Positions 10,911 to 20,088 of a stretch of 26,725 nt of DNA are shown here, one piece after another. A program made the translations under genes and the position numbers. This stretch comes from Phallusia fumigata. Lineage: Eukaryota > Chordata > Ascidiacea > Phlebobranchia > Ascidiidae. The notes beneath the pieces are model-generated. The model was not told the origin of the DNA. It made no database searches and saw only the letters and a program-made list of their open reading frames with translations. The DNA lies in contig QXVZ01018818.1 of assembly GCA_008931825.1 (NCBI GenBank), positions 7,201 to 33,925 on the forward strand, read 5' to 3'. Position 1 is the first letter of the stretch. Each line of letters starts with the position of its first letter.

Positions 10911-12319
10911 GTAAACACTTTGTTCGTTTTTAGCTTTTGAAATATTGACTGTGAAGGTCAAGGGGTTTATGGTAGCATCATATAACAAGAGGCTCGAGAA
11001 GAAAATGTGATTACGTCACAAGTATTTTCGTTCCTTGTTTCAAGTATTTTCGTTAGTTATGACGTCATAAACATCAGTAAGACCAAGTCATAAAGGAGGC
11101 GAAAATCTTGTTTTCTACCGTGTTCCTCCTTTTCGAAACTAAACGTCCAATCGTAAAGACAAAAGGCAATTGAATTTTACAAACATTGTCTCGCAATGTT
11201 CGGTATATACACTGTTGCTTCGATGATTGTATAAACTCATGATTCGGACAGCCTACATCAATTTCCTGTTGTTTTCGCTTTTGTGTGCTTGCATCAGTTT
11301 TGATGTGTTTAGTATTTACGCGTGTATATTTTTTCAATACGGTCTTGTGTCGAGTTTTTGAAATTATTGCCGCTGCAAAAAATACATAAAAACTCGTTTT
11401 CATTTGTTGTTGCAACTTGCGGCTGTAGTCAGATTAACTTAATTGTCAACTTTTTTCTTTGGTAAGTCGACGCCTGAATTCACTAAAGAGCTGTCTCATT
11501 TAGGTAGAATGTGTTTTATTCTATTTTTTTCATTTTAGTGGGTTGTAATGCGACTTGTTATCGATTTTGCACGTTTAGCCACACAAACTGGACAAAAAAT
11601 GTCGTAGGTTAAATAAAACAACACTTGAACGCTATGGCCGTTTAAATTGCGCCACCTGGCGTCTTTTTTGGTGGATTTGTTAGCTTAGGGTATTACCATA
11701 AAATGCCTGAAATGGGCGCCATATATTGAAAAGGTAGTTCATCAACAATTTTCGACTATCAGTTTGTGAGTTTGATGTTCAGAAATTTTGTCGCTTCATA
11801 TCTTTAAACCAAATCAATCATAGTAACAAGCGGCCAAATAAAGTTTTTTAAAACATTGCTTGCTAAATTGAACCCGCACGTATAACAACCACAACAACTA
11901 AACTAAAAAAATAGATCAACAATAATCGCGCACTGAACTTTGTTATCGAATGTTTCTTTTATGTAGTACGGGTCTCTTTTGACGTCATTTGTTAACTTGC
12001 GTTTTTTGAGGGCCATTATAACACAATTTGGCAGATTGATTTTTATACTTACAGCACCACAATTCTAGCAAACCACTTTGCAACCTACTGATAGTTGTCC
12101 TTTGAATACGGGTACAATTAACTCACATTCGTACTGTGATGAAACAATATCAAATTTGTCAAAAATGGAAGAAAAAAATACACTTTATTATTAAGCGTGT
12201 GGGTCAGTTAACCGCATCAGATTATGGTTTACCAACTCATCAAAAAACTGGGACACACTGGTTAACTGGGCGGGACGCCGGGACAACGCGTTTAAACCGG
12301 GACCGTCCTGGCCAAAACG
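10911..12319. other. Gene-free stretch
   Basis: No supported gene on either strand. The first AATAAA after the EF-hand gene is at about 11612, nearly 950 bp past its stop, so its polyadenylation site is uncertain. A TGACGTCA palindrome occurs at 11060-11067. Confidence 0.5.
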
Positions 12320-12337
12320 GGACGTATGGTAAGCCTA
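12320..12337 (-). repeat. Single hAT-like terminal sequence
   Basis: Read on the minus strand, TAGGCTTACCATACGTCC resembles the end of the neighbouring MITE (TAGGGTTGCCAACCGTCC at 12402), matching at about 14 of 18 positions, but faces the other way. GC-rich CGGGAC repeats lie just inside it (12270-12320). I could not find the partner end, so this is probably a truncated second element. Confidence 0.35.
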
Positions 12338-12401
12338 CTTTTACGTATAAATTAAAACAATCCCATCAAATCAGAAAACTAAACCGAATAAAACCTGATT
12401 T

Positions 12402-12827
12402 TAGGGTTGCCAACCGTCCTAAGGACAATCCTTTATTGAGCTATATTTGTCCTTGTCCTTTATTAGGATTGAAATGACACTATTTGTCCTTTATTTTGAA
12501 GTTATTTTGACTGGTAGTTCATTTTCCTGCTGTCATGATCTGTCTACAAAACCGTTTACTGCACAATACCAAAAGTCGAGCGCGGCAGACCGCAGACCAG
12601 GGCGTAAAAGCTTCATTTTGTGTAACTCAATTTTCCATTTAAAACAGCAATCATCTTGGGAAAACCAGAAAATCGTAAACAATTTTACTAAATATGAAAA
12701 TAACTACCAAAAAAACTATAGAGAAGAAAGTAGGTGCGTTTTAAAAGGCAATAACTTCGACTCACAAGAACGGAAACAAATTAATAAGTATGCCCTTTAT
12801 TGTAGCTGAAAATAGTTGACAACCCTA
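12402..12827. mobile_element. Old hAT-type MITE with decayed TSD
   Basis: The ends are TAGGGTTGCCAACC at 12402 and, inverted, AGTTGACAACCCTA ending at 12827. The flanking 8-mers, CCTGATTT (12394-12401) and CCAGACTT (12828-12835), agree at 6 of 8 positions, consistent with a diverged target duplication. The left end contains repeated CCTTTATT and GTCCT motifs. A 120-codon frame inside lacks transposase features. A partial relative starts at 23576. Confidence 0.7.
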
Positions 12828-12835
12828 CCAGACTT

Positions 12836-13003
12836 TGACTTGTTTCTGAAAACCGTTTGTGAAAATTGGAATTAAGACATTTTTAGGCACTTTTTGAAAA
12901 CGTTTTTCGAAACGCTTTTTAAAATCACAAAATTCAAAAACGTTACTTTATTGAATAAAGCAAGCCTAAAGCAAAATTGTGCCTGTTTAAAGTTACAAGA
13001 TGT
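12836..13003. other. Flank before the GST duplication unit
   Basis: Short AT-rich stretch with no feature seen. Similarity to the region upstream of gene 2 begins at about 13004, so this is single-copy DNA at the left edge of the array. Confidence 0.4.
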
Positions 13004-13090
13004 AATCTTGGCGATCTTGAGAATGCATTGAAACTGGTGCCTATAAAGGTTTCGTGGTTTTATGTTTGAGTTCCGCATAAGTGCGGGCAT

Positions 13091-13100
13091 GTCACGTGAC
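13091..13100. promoter_or_regulatory. E-box palindrome upstream of gene 1
   Basis: GTCACGTGAC is a perfect 10-bp palindrome centred on CACGTG, the type bound by bHLH-zip factors such as USF and MITF/TFE. It lies about 120 bp upstream of the TATA box. The matching site in gene 2 (19621-19630) is GTCACGTAAC, in which one change breaks the E-box. Confidence 0.45.
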
Positions 13101-13215
13101 AAGCGCTCCTTATATGGTAACGCAGCGCTAATTTAAGACACACCCCGCAATTTTGCTTCATCACAATGACTTGCGGATTTTACAAAAATGAAAGTCAGCG
13201 TGGGCTGAAAGAATG

Positions 13216-13223
13216 TTTATAAG
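13216..13223 (+). promoter_or_regulatory. TATA box of GST gene 1
   Basis: TTTATAAG lies 116 bp upstream of the ATG, inside a block conserved with gene 2 (same motif at 19971-19978). Transcription would start near 13245-13250, giving a leader of about 85 nt. Confidence 0.6.
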
Positions 13224-13331
13224 CCGGGCAAGGTTTGAATGTTGGCAATTGTAATTTGTTTAGTGGTTATCATTATTTGTTCAACAGAAATTTAGTTCTA
13301 GGTGAAAGTAAACTTTGAAAACATTGTAAAA

Positions 13332-16300
13332 ATGGCAGGAATGGGACATGGCAGACATTTTGAAACAGGTAAAGTGTAATTCCAATTTTCTCCTACTTAT
13401 ACTTTTTGATGTTGTAACCGGTCAGGACTGTGTTGCTGGTAGCCTATGTCGTATGCTTTTATATTAGTGATAAACTCTTTTGGGGGCCCTAACTGATGAT
13501 TTTAACCGTTCATTACTGCCAGTAGACGAACTGCCATTCGCCAAGCTACATGTGAATTTGTGTGTGGAAAAGTTGCTTATTGGCCTAGCCGCCCAGATGT
13601 TGTAAATATTTGCAAAAGACTTATAAATTATATCGATTATTGCTAAACATTAATTTGATGCAATGAATTTTAAAGGATCAACTGCACCTCCTCCTCCAGA
13701 AAAAGATGTTCTTCGGGTTTACAGCATGAAATTTAGTCCATTTGCTCAGAGGTTGAAGTTGGTTTTAGCTGCAAAGGGTGTAAAGTAAGTACATTTTTAA
13801 ATGCAGATAACTGTAAACTAGTGTACCTCATTTCATTCATTTATTTGCGTTTGTTCTTAACAACGAGGGATCAGCGAGAACCACAAGTGGTAACGCTTCA
13901 CACTTAATTGAGCAGATGGATAAAAACATGCAAAAAAGTGTACTTAAGGCAATTGGCACTGTTTTATTCAAAGCAATCAGGGCACAATTTAGCACAGATT
14001 GCGGCATTGGTATTGGGGGAATGTTTACAATAAGGAGCATGTGGTGCAACGACAACAGAACTTGTTTTATTGTTGTTGTGAATAGCTTTATCAGCATTCA
14101 TTCAAAAGAAATGTTTTCACAGCTTTCTTCAATCCTGACATGCCTAAAATTTGGATTTCATGTGGTGTCTTTTTCATTGCCCTGGTGCATGCATATTGCA
14201 GTTTTTGTTGAGCATGTGTTGAAAATACATGCAGAATGTAAAATTGCATTTTCGAGGAACGCCTAGTTTCATGTGCATGTACATTTGAGGTGTGTGTGAA
14301 ATAGTCATCAAATGTCTCAGGTAACAAATCTTTTTAAATGGAAAAACAATGTTGGTTAACTCCAACTTATGCATGTGGTGTATATAAAATGTTTGTTTGT
14401 TTGTGTAGTTTATCAGTCTATGATAGCCTCGTAGAACTAGAACTGTTTTTGAACATTTTGAACAATATTTCTGTGATCTTTGCAATTTACCAAACCATTT
14501 TTTCATTAGTTTTATGGAAAACACAGCAAATATTGCATTGACAAATTGTAAAATTCAAAGTGAAAGGCTCAGACTAAATTTTAAATTGCTGGATTAAAAT
14601 TACTTCGAGGGACGAAACAGACAATTGTACACAAAACACCACATGCAAAAAAAACATATTTGTTATTTGACATAGCAAAACTAATTGTTGAGTAACAATA
14701 AATGGGACAGGCAACGTCTGGAACACAAGAATAGCGAAATAATTTGTACTTGACATGTAAGTTACTTGATTTTTTACAAAAAAATGTGGTTTTATTCTGA
14801 AAAGTAGTGTCAATTTCACTAAAAGGACATTTTTAATGCAATTTTGTGGAACAATATAGCCAAATTTGTCATGTATTAGTGTGTACGGAACATTTTAATC
14901 TGTGTGAACCTCAGTTAAGACTAAATGGGAAATTTGGGACTTCGTATTAAGTTTGCCGACCACTGTCCTAAACCATCAAGTAACTGAGAAGAAATGTTTC
15001 CTGTAAAATAAGAAAGCAAACATTTGTAAACTGAGCATGCCAAATGTTTTTCAGTTTTTGTCAAATAAAGTTTTGTACAGAGCAAACTTCAGCCACACAG
15101 CACCTTTGACTATAGATACAGCATCACTTATATCTCTTCCTTTTTTTAGACATGAAACAATTAATGTTAACCCTGTGAAGAAGCCTGAATGGTACTTTGA
15201 AAAAAATCCGCGAGGTCTTGTTCCTACAATAGAAATCAATGGTGAAATAATCTATGAATCAGATATAACCGCCACATATGTTGATGAAGTTTATCCTGGT
15301 AGAAAATTGACGACTCAAGATCCAATGAAAAAGGCCAAAGAGCAAATTTTGCTGGGTGATCATGCGAAGGTGTGTAACATATCACTTTTTTGTTACATTC
15401 TCTGTAATTGGTATAGAGTATGAGGTCATCTTCATGAAAGAAAAAACATTTTCTGAGGTTTTCTTCAGTGGGTGAAGCATCCTAAATTTTGTGTGTGGTA
15501 TACCTACCTACCTTAATAGAATACTTTTTCATTTTATTCTTTTGATGTGGTGAATTTGGAGACTTAATGTTGTCAACTGAATTACAATCTGCTCTGTTGA
15601 CTTTCATGTGATATTTAAGAGTATACCTATTTGCATTAGCATTTTACTTTCGTATAATTGTTCTCAAAAATTACAATAGTTGAGTATCAAACAATGGGGT
15701 TCTATATGAAACTAATCAATAATCAAACAAAACTTTCCTTTTTAGACTGTTGCAGGACTTATTGCAATTAGCATTGCTCAAGAAGAGGAAAAACGGGTGG
15801 AGGGTAGACAAAAAGTGACCATGGGTTTAACAAGTTTGGAAAAGTTTTTATCAGAAGCAAAAACCACGTTTGTGTTTGGGGAGCAGCCAGGATTTACTGA
15901 TTACATGATGTGGCCTCATATAGAACGTCTTAGATTGTTTCTAGGGTACACATTTTCAGAATTTCCCAATGTGAAAAAGTTTTTTGATTGTATGGCTAAT
16001 GATGCAGCTGTGCAAGCTTGTACATTGCCAAAGGAGTGGCACTATACATTTGCAGCAGGTNGAAGGTGTGTAACATATCACTTTTTTGTTACATTCTCTG
16101 TAATTGGTATAGAGTATGAGGTCATCTTCATGAAAGAAAAAACATTTTCTGAGGTTTTCTTCAGTGGGTGAAGCATCCTAAATTTTGTGTGTGGTATACC
16201 TACCTACCTTAATAGAATACTTTTTTGTTTCATTCTTTTGATGTGGTGAATTTGGTGACTTAATGTTGTCAACTGAATTACAAACTGCTGTGTTGACTTT

Positions 16301-16817
16301 CATGTTATATTTAAGAGTATACCTATTTGCATTAGCATTGTACTTTAATATAATTGTTTTTCAAAAATTACAATAGTCTAGTATCAAACAATGGGGTTTT
16401 ATATGAAACTAATCAATAATCAAACAAACTTTTCCTTTTTAGACTATTGCAGGACTTATTGGAATTAGCACTGCTCAAGAAGAGGAAAAACGGGTGGAGG
16501 GTAGACAAAAAGTGACCATGGGTTTAACGAGTTTGGAAAAGTTTTTATCAGAAGCAAAAACCACGTTTGTGTTTGGGGAGCAGCCAGGATTTACCGATTA
16601 CATGATATGGCCTCATATAGAACGTCTTAGATTGTTTCTAGGGTACACATTTTCAGAATTTCCCAATGTGAAAAAGTTTTTTGATTGTATGGCTAATGAT
16701 GCAGCTGTGCAAGCTTGTACATTGCCAAAGGAGTGGCACTATACATTTGCAGCAGGTTTTAGGTCGGGAGATATTCAACATGACATTGGCACTGTCGAAG
16801 AGTATAACTTTAGGTAA
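13332..16817 (+). CDS. GSTO: Glutathione S-transferase omega, gene 1 (Ser in place of catalytic Cys)
   Basis: Exons: 13332-13368, 13676-13784, 15150-15369 and 16443-16817; introns are GT-AG with phases 1, 2, 0. A second copy of exon 4 (15746-16060) is treated as an assembly artefact. The product is 246 aa, normal for omega GSTs (about 240). The thioredoxin-like N-terminal domain (about 23-100) has RVYSMKF, then S33-P34-F35 where omega enzymes have Cys-Pro-Phe, then GLVP (71-74, cis-Pro and a glutathione contact) and Y84-E85-S86, the other glutathione-binding pair. The all-helical C-terminal domain (about 123-240) has DYMIWPHIERL. Omega enzymes use the Cys for glutathione-dependent thioltransferase and dehydroascorbate or methylarsonate reduction; with Ser at 33 this activity is probably lost or changed, while glutathione binding may remain. 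Cytosolic. Likely expressed: intact frame, TATA box, sound splice sites. Family call is firm; substrate is not. Confidence 0.88.
13785..15149 (+). other. Intron 2 of GST gene 1
   Basis: The 1365-bp intron matches the gene 2 intron 2 at both ends, but it carries about 0.6 kb (13832 to about 14447) that gene 2 lacks. The extra DNA has no clear terminal repeats or target duplication, so it could be an insertion here or a deletion in gene 2. The overlapping short frames on both strands are not conserved and I do not call them. Confidence 0.6.
15366..16757 (+). repeat. ~695-bp direct repeat around a single N (duplicated exon 4, probable allelic artefact)
   Basis: Positions 15366-16060 (end of exon 3, intron 3, most of exon 4) and 16062-16757 repeat the same sequence with scattered substitutions, separated by the N at 16061. 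The first exon 4 copy (15746-16060) stops mid-exon at the N, and the second half restarts in the last codons of exon 3. That break is an assembly join, not a biological exon duplication. The copies differ by a few residues (for example VAGLIAISIA against IAGLIGISTA), consistent with two haplotypes. Only 16443-16817 contains the true C terminus and stop. Confidence 0.85.
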
Positions 16818-17764
16818 AGAGCTTGTAGAGAATCGGCACACTGTTCCGGTGTTGCACAAATTAAACTGCTTAGGTTTGCCAAAAAACACTATGTTAAATT
16901 AACATATACACCTTGTATTAAAATTGTTTCTACTCTCATGTGTTTCACACTTTCTGTCATATATATACATTTTTTTTCGGTGGAAACTACCTCCAACTAA
17001 ATGTGTTGCACAGATCTAACAATCCATCTTGTGTGTTTTTATTGTTACTTGTTTCCCACCATTGCCCTGCAGGTTACATCATAGTGTTAGTGCAATTACA
17101 AAGCATCTTGTGTGTTTCCCTTGTTTACAGTTATTCAAGATGTGTCATTTTTTATGTTGCTGTTTACAAAACTTGGCTTGGTTACTTTGTCACCACATGT
17201 TATGTTTTAAACTAGTCTTACTGCTAACAGTTTTGCTCATTTTGAATTCCTAATAGTGGCACTTAATAAAATGTAATTAATGGGTTTCGGTTAGTGTGAA
17301 TTCAGTTTATTTACCTCTTGGTACGTTTTAAGAAACATTTGTACGCAACCCACAGTTTCGCAAAAATAATATCTGCAGAAAAACACAGACCAATACTTGA
17401 GTTGAGTTAAGTCAACTTGGCGTGTTGAAAGAAACCACTTTGTGTAAAGTCGCCTGCCAGGCTGAGTATTTCCAGCTTTATGTGGTAGTTTGATCGTAAC
17501 CCTAATGGCTAGCGCGTAATGAGCTTAAATTATCGTTTTGACTGTTTACCAAGTCGTGTTGAAAAAAACCCTAACTTCTGCCAGATTAACTACATTCGCC
17601 ATTTTATCCGAATAAACATTTATTTAATGCTGGAAGCCATTTGATTGTAACCCAGACCCAAACGTATAGCAAGACTAGTTGATGAAATGCAGCATTTTTC
17701 ATGTCGCTTGCTATGGTGAACTATGGTGAGGCAAAGCAATGCGCTTTTTCGTATGACTCATTGG
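16818..17764 (+). other. 3' flank of GST gene 1
   Basis: Similar to the gene 2 3' flank for several hundred bases. Candidate polyadenylation signals are ATTAAA at 16917-16922 and AATAAA at 17265-17270; both have counterparts downstream of gene 2. Frames such as 16940-17215 are not conserved across the duplicate, which has frame shifts, so I take this as UTR and spacer. Confidence 0.55.
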
Positions 17765-18051
17765 CAGGGTTGCCAGATCAAAATTTCAATAAAAAGCCAA
17801 ACAAAACCAGAAAAAGCCAAATAAATCTGAATACATTTTTTATGCCTAAATCACATGAAAAGCTCAAATGTTTTATAAAATACAGCCGTAGGTGTTAAAG
17901 TTTCCCCACAACCGGTTGCTACTCACAGATAATACACGATCTGTATGATTTACAAATCACAGTTATGAGCAAAAAACATAAACTTCGCAAGTTGGCAACT
18001 GCACAGAATGTAATGTTTCACGGCGTCAAAAAAGCAAATCTGCCAACCCTG
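17765..18051. mobile_element. hAT-type MITE with perfect 8-bp TSD
   Basis: The 287-bp element begins CAGGGTTGCCAGAT and ends with the inverted ATCTGCCAACCCTG-like sequence. It is flanked by a perfect 8-bp duplication, CTCATTGG, at 17757-17764 and 18052-18059. It carries A-rich AAAAAGCCAAA motifs near the left end and no transposase. The matching flank of gene 2 lacks it, within a larger segment of about 650 bp (roughly 17465-18110) absent there. Confidence 0.88.
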
Positions 18052-18059
18052 CTCATTGG

Positions 18060-18814
18060 TTCTCGTAAAAACGTAGGAGCGTGAAACATGTAGTTTAATA
18101 AACACGTGTCTTTGGATTGTCTTCATCAATACCAAACACAAAGATAGTGACTTTGTCTTTAGTTGAATTAAAGCAAACGCGTCATGGGCGCAGTAGGGCG
18201 GATGTGACTGTCACGTTCCATGGGCTAAACATCCGTTTTCATGCTTAACGTGCTTTGAAAGGTTTTGTTTGTTGATGATGACAACAGGTTTTGTCTGCAC
18301 GATTTTATCACAAACGCTTGCGAGATAATGACTCACCAGACATATGCTTACTTTGTTTAGCATAAAAATCGACCGAATATGATTAAATGCCAAACGCTAA
18401 TGCGATTAAAATTATAAACTTATATTCACCTTTCGTCTTCAACTAAACAGCAATATCCACCCTACGGGAATTAATGTTTCAATAAAGTTTGTGTTTCTCA
18501 CTCGCCACGAGATTACACATATTTGAAATAATGAGTTAAGTTGAGTTGAGTTTATTTTGCTTGTTGAAAGAAATAATAGCGACCCAATTTCACCCAAACA
18601 ATCACCAAGCCGGAAATAGCTACGCAACGCTGTTATAAGGCGCGACAAAATTTGAGGGCACAATTGGTGGATCAATAATATAATCATATAGGACATACAT
18701 TTCGCCCCTTGCACATTTGCCAAATATTGTACATAAAATGTGCGAACACATTTCGGGCCTTGCACATTTTCGATAAATTTGGACGAATAAATGGTACATC
18801 CGCTGTTGAGTTAG
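18060..18814. other. Spacer between GST gene 1 and the relic promoter
   Basis: No gene seen. About 18110-18260 matches 23400-23550 behind gene 2, including a conserved GTAGGGCGGATGTGACTGTC block (18194-18213 and 23492-23511). A GAGTTGAGTTGAGTT motif near 18540 also occurs near 17400 and 23325. Confidence 0.45.
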
Positions 18815-19388
18815 CGCGGTGAAGTGGCATCGGTAGCGTGTTTTACAAGTTGTGAGCATTTGTCTCTTTTTTACATAAGGTGCCGACATTGAGAGCATTT
18901 GTCCCCTCACAGTTAGAGTATGGTCTATACACAAGGATTGCCTTGTGTTTTTTTTTAATTTTTTTTCTGTTTAGGTTTATAAAGCCTTCGTAAAAGCCGT
19001 AGGTAACCCGTAAACAGTTGGTTATCCAGGTGAGCAAATAAACGTAGTGAAAAATTCAACCGGTGCAAACTTGTTAAATTAGGGACTGTCATTTGCCTTA
19101 TTATTAATCAATATCCCTGCGTTGGAATACGTTAATTTAGTCAATACAAAGCCCTTCCTATGCTATGAGCAGCGTTGATGTTCACAGTAAACACGGAATG
19201 CATATATGCCGCATAACAATTCTAAAATATCGCATTTTGTGTCGTTCTGTGTGTTGACGGTTGAGACTGCCTTAAAACTGTAATTGCACTGTTTCTTGTT
19301 TATGATGGGATATAATTTGAATGTTTGTAGGTATTCTGTAATGCAGCATAGCATACTAAAACTTAATAGACTGTGAGACGTGTTTAAC
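18815..19388 (+). promoter_or_regulatory. Duplicated gene-3-type promoter region (relic)
   Basis: This stretch matches about 24250-24752, the region just before gene 3's ATG. Shared blocks include GCATCGGTAGCGTGTTTTA, TATGGTCT, TTTTGTGTCGTTCTGTGTG, TTGACGG and GTTTAACATGTCTGGAAT at the start codon. It sits upstream of the broken exon 1 and of gene 2's own promoter, so gene 2 may be preceded by two promoter-like regions, of which this one is probably decayed. Confidence 0.6.
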
Positions 19389-19418
19389 ATGTCTGGAATA
19401 GGAGACATGTGGAAACTG
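19389..19418 (+). pseudogene. Broken first exon of a gene-3-type GST omega
   Basis: ATGTCTGGAATAGGAGACAT and the next 10 bases align to the 37-nt first exon of gene 3 (24753-24789) with 7 nt deleted, including the shared GTATA donor that follows. The loss shifts the frame: spliced to the gene 2 exon 2 acceptor, which needs phase 1, this 30-nt exon would be phase 0 and out of frame. No further gene-3-type exons follow before the gene 2 promoter, so this is a stranded relic made by the tandem duplication. Confidence 0.7.
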
Positions 19419-19945
19419 GTATAATAATTGTTGTTTGTAATAGAAAGTGTTTATAGGAAACATGTAATGTTGTGTAATTGTTCAATGTAGTATGACTTAC
19501 TGGTCTAGAAAAGTACTACAATCTTGGCAATCTTAAAATGCATTAAAACTTTTGAGTGTTACCTAGAAAGGGTTCAGTATTTTATGGTTTCATTTTTGAG
19601 TTCCTCACAAGTGCGGGCATGTCACGTAACAAGTGTTCCTTTTATGGTAGCGCTCGTATACACCGCAAGGTTTTGCATTGTCGGGGTCGCATACTGCTTG
19701 TGCTATAACGTGTATTGTGACGTCACGTAAACTAACCACATCAGGCTCTTGGCGTTTGAACAACATTTTTTTGTCAGTAAACATAAAGCAAAACGTCTTC
19801 TGAACATAACGTAGCAGGTAACGGAAACGCCATGTCATTGCTAAACTTGCTTCGTCATTAGGTAAAAACTGTCAATTCATACACAGCCGATGTTACATAA
19901 CGAATTTTGCCTCGTCACAATGACGTACGGATTTTACAAAAATGT

Positions 19946-19954
19946 TGAGTCAGC
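19946..19954 (+). promoter_or_regulatory. AP-1/NF-E2-like site in the gene 2 promoter
   Basis: TGAGTCAGC lies 17 bp upstream of the TATA box and matches the AP-1 core plus the GC extension used by NF-E2/Nrf-small Maf dimers, which control many GST genes. At the matching place gene 1 has AAAGTCAGC, which lacks the TGA half. A role is inferred only. Confidence 0.4.
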
Positions 19955-19970
19955 GTCTGCTGAAAGAATA

Positions 19971-19978
19971 TTTATAAG
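19971..19978 (+). promoter_or_regulatory. TATA box of GST gene 2
   Basis: TTTATAAG lies 118 bp before the ATG, at the same relative place as in gene 1 and in a conserved block (GAAAGAAT on its left, GGCAAGG on its right). Confidence 0.6.
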
Positions 19979-20088
19979 GCCGGCAAGGTTGGAATGTTGG
20001 CAGTTGTAATTTGTTTAGTGGTTACTCATTATTTGTTGAACAGAAATTTAGTTTAAGGTGAAAAATAAACTTTAATAACATTGTAAAA

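Larger units (their letters stand above)
13004..19515 (+). repeat. Tandem duplication unit, copy 1
   Basis: This unit holds the gene 1 promoter, GST omega gene 1, its 3' flank, a gene-3-type promoter and a broken gene-3-type first exon. Each part matches, in the same order, 19520-24870: upstream region (13004-13330 and 19520-20088), all exons and much of the introns, 3' flanks (16818-18260 and 22732-23550), and the second promoter with exon 1 (about 18815-19515 and 24250-24870). Copy 1 is longer mainly because of the duplicated exon 4, a 0.6-kb segment in intron 2, and about 650 bp with a MITE in the 3' flank. Confidence 0.8.

Noticed and set aside
13161-13176. Nrf2-type antioxidant response element near ATGACTTGCGG
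   Set aside because: The spacing does not fit the TGACnnnGC core.
14174-14524. Minus-strand frame in gene 1 intron 2 with a partner at 20751-20990
   Set aside because: Similarity comes from the duplicated intron and exon DNA; the frames are not conserved along their lengths.
16940-17215. Open frame in the gene 1 3' flank with a similar frame at 22857-23153
   Set aside because: The two copies share stretches of peptide but drift into different frames between them, so selection on a protein is not evident; UTR and flank duplication explains the similarity.
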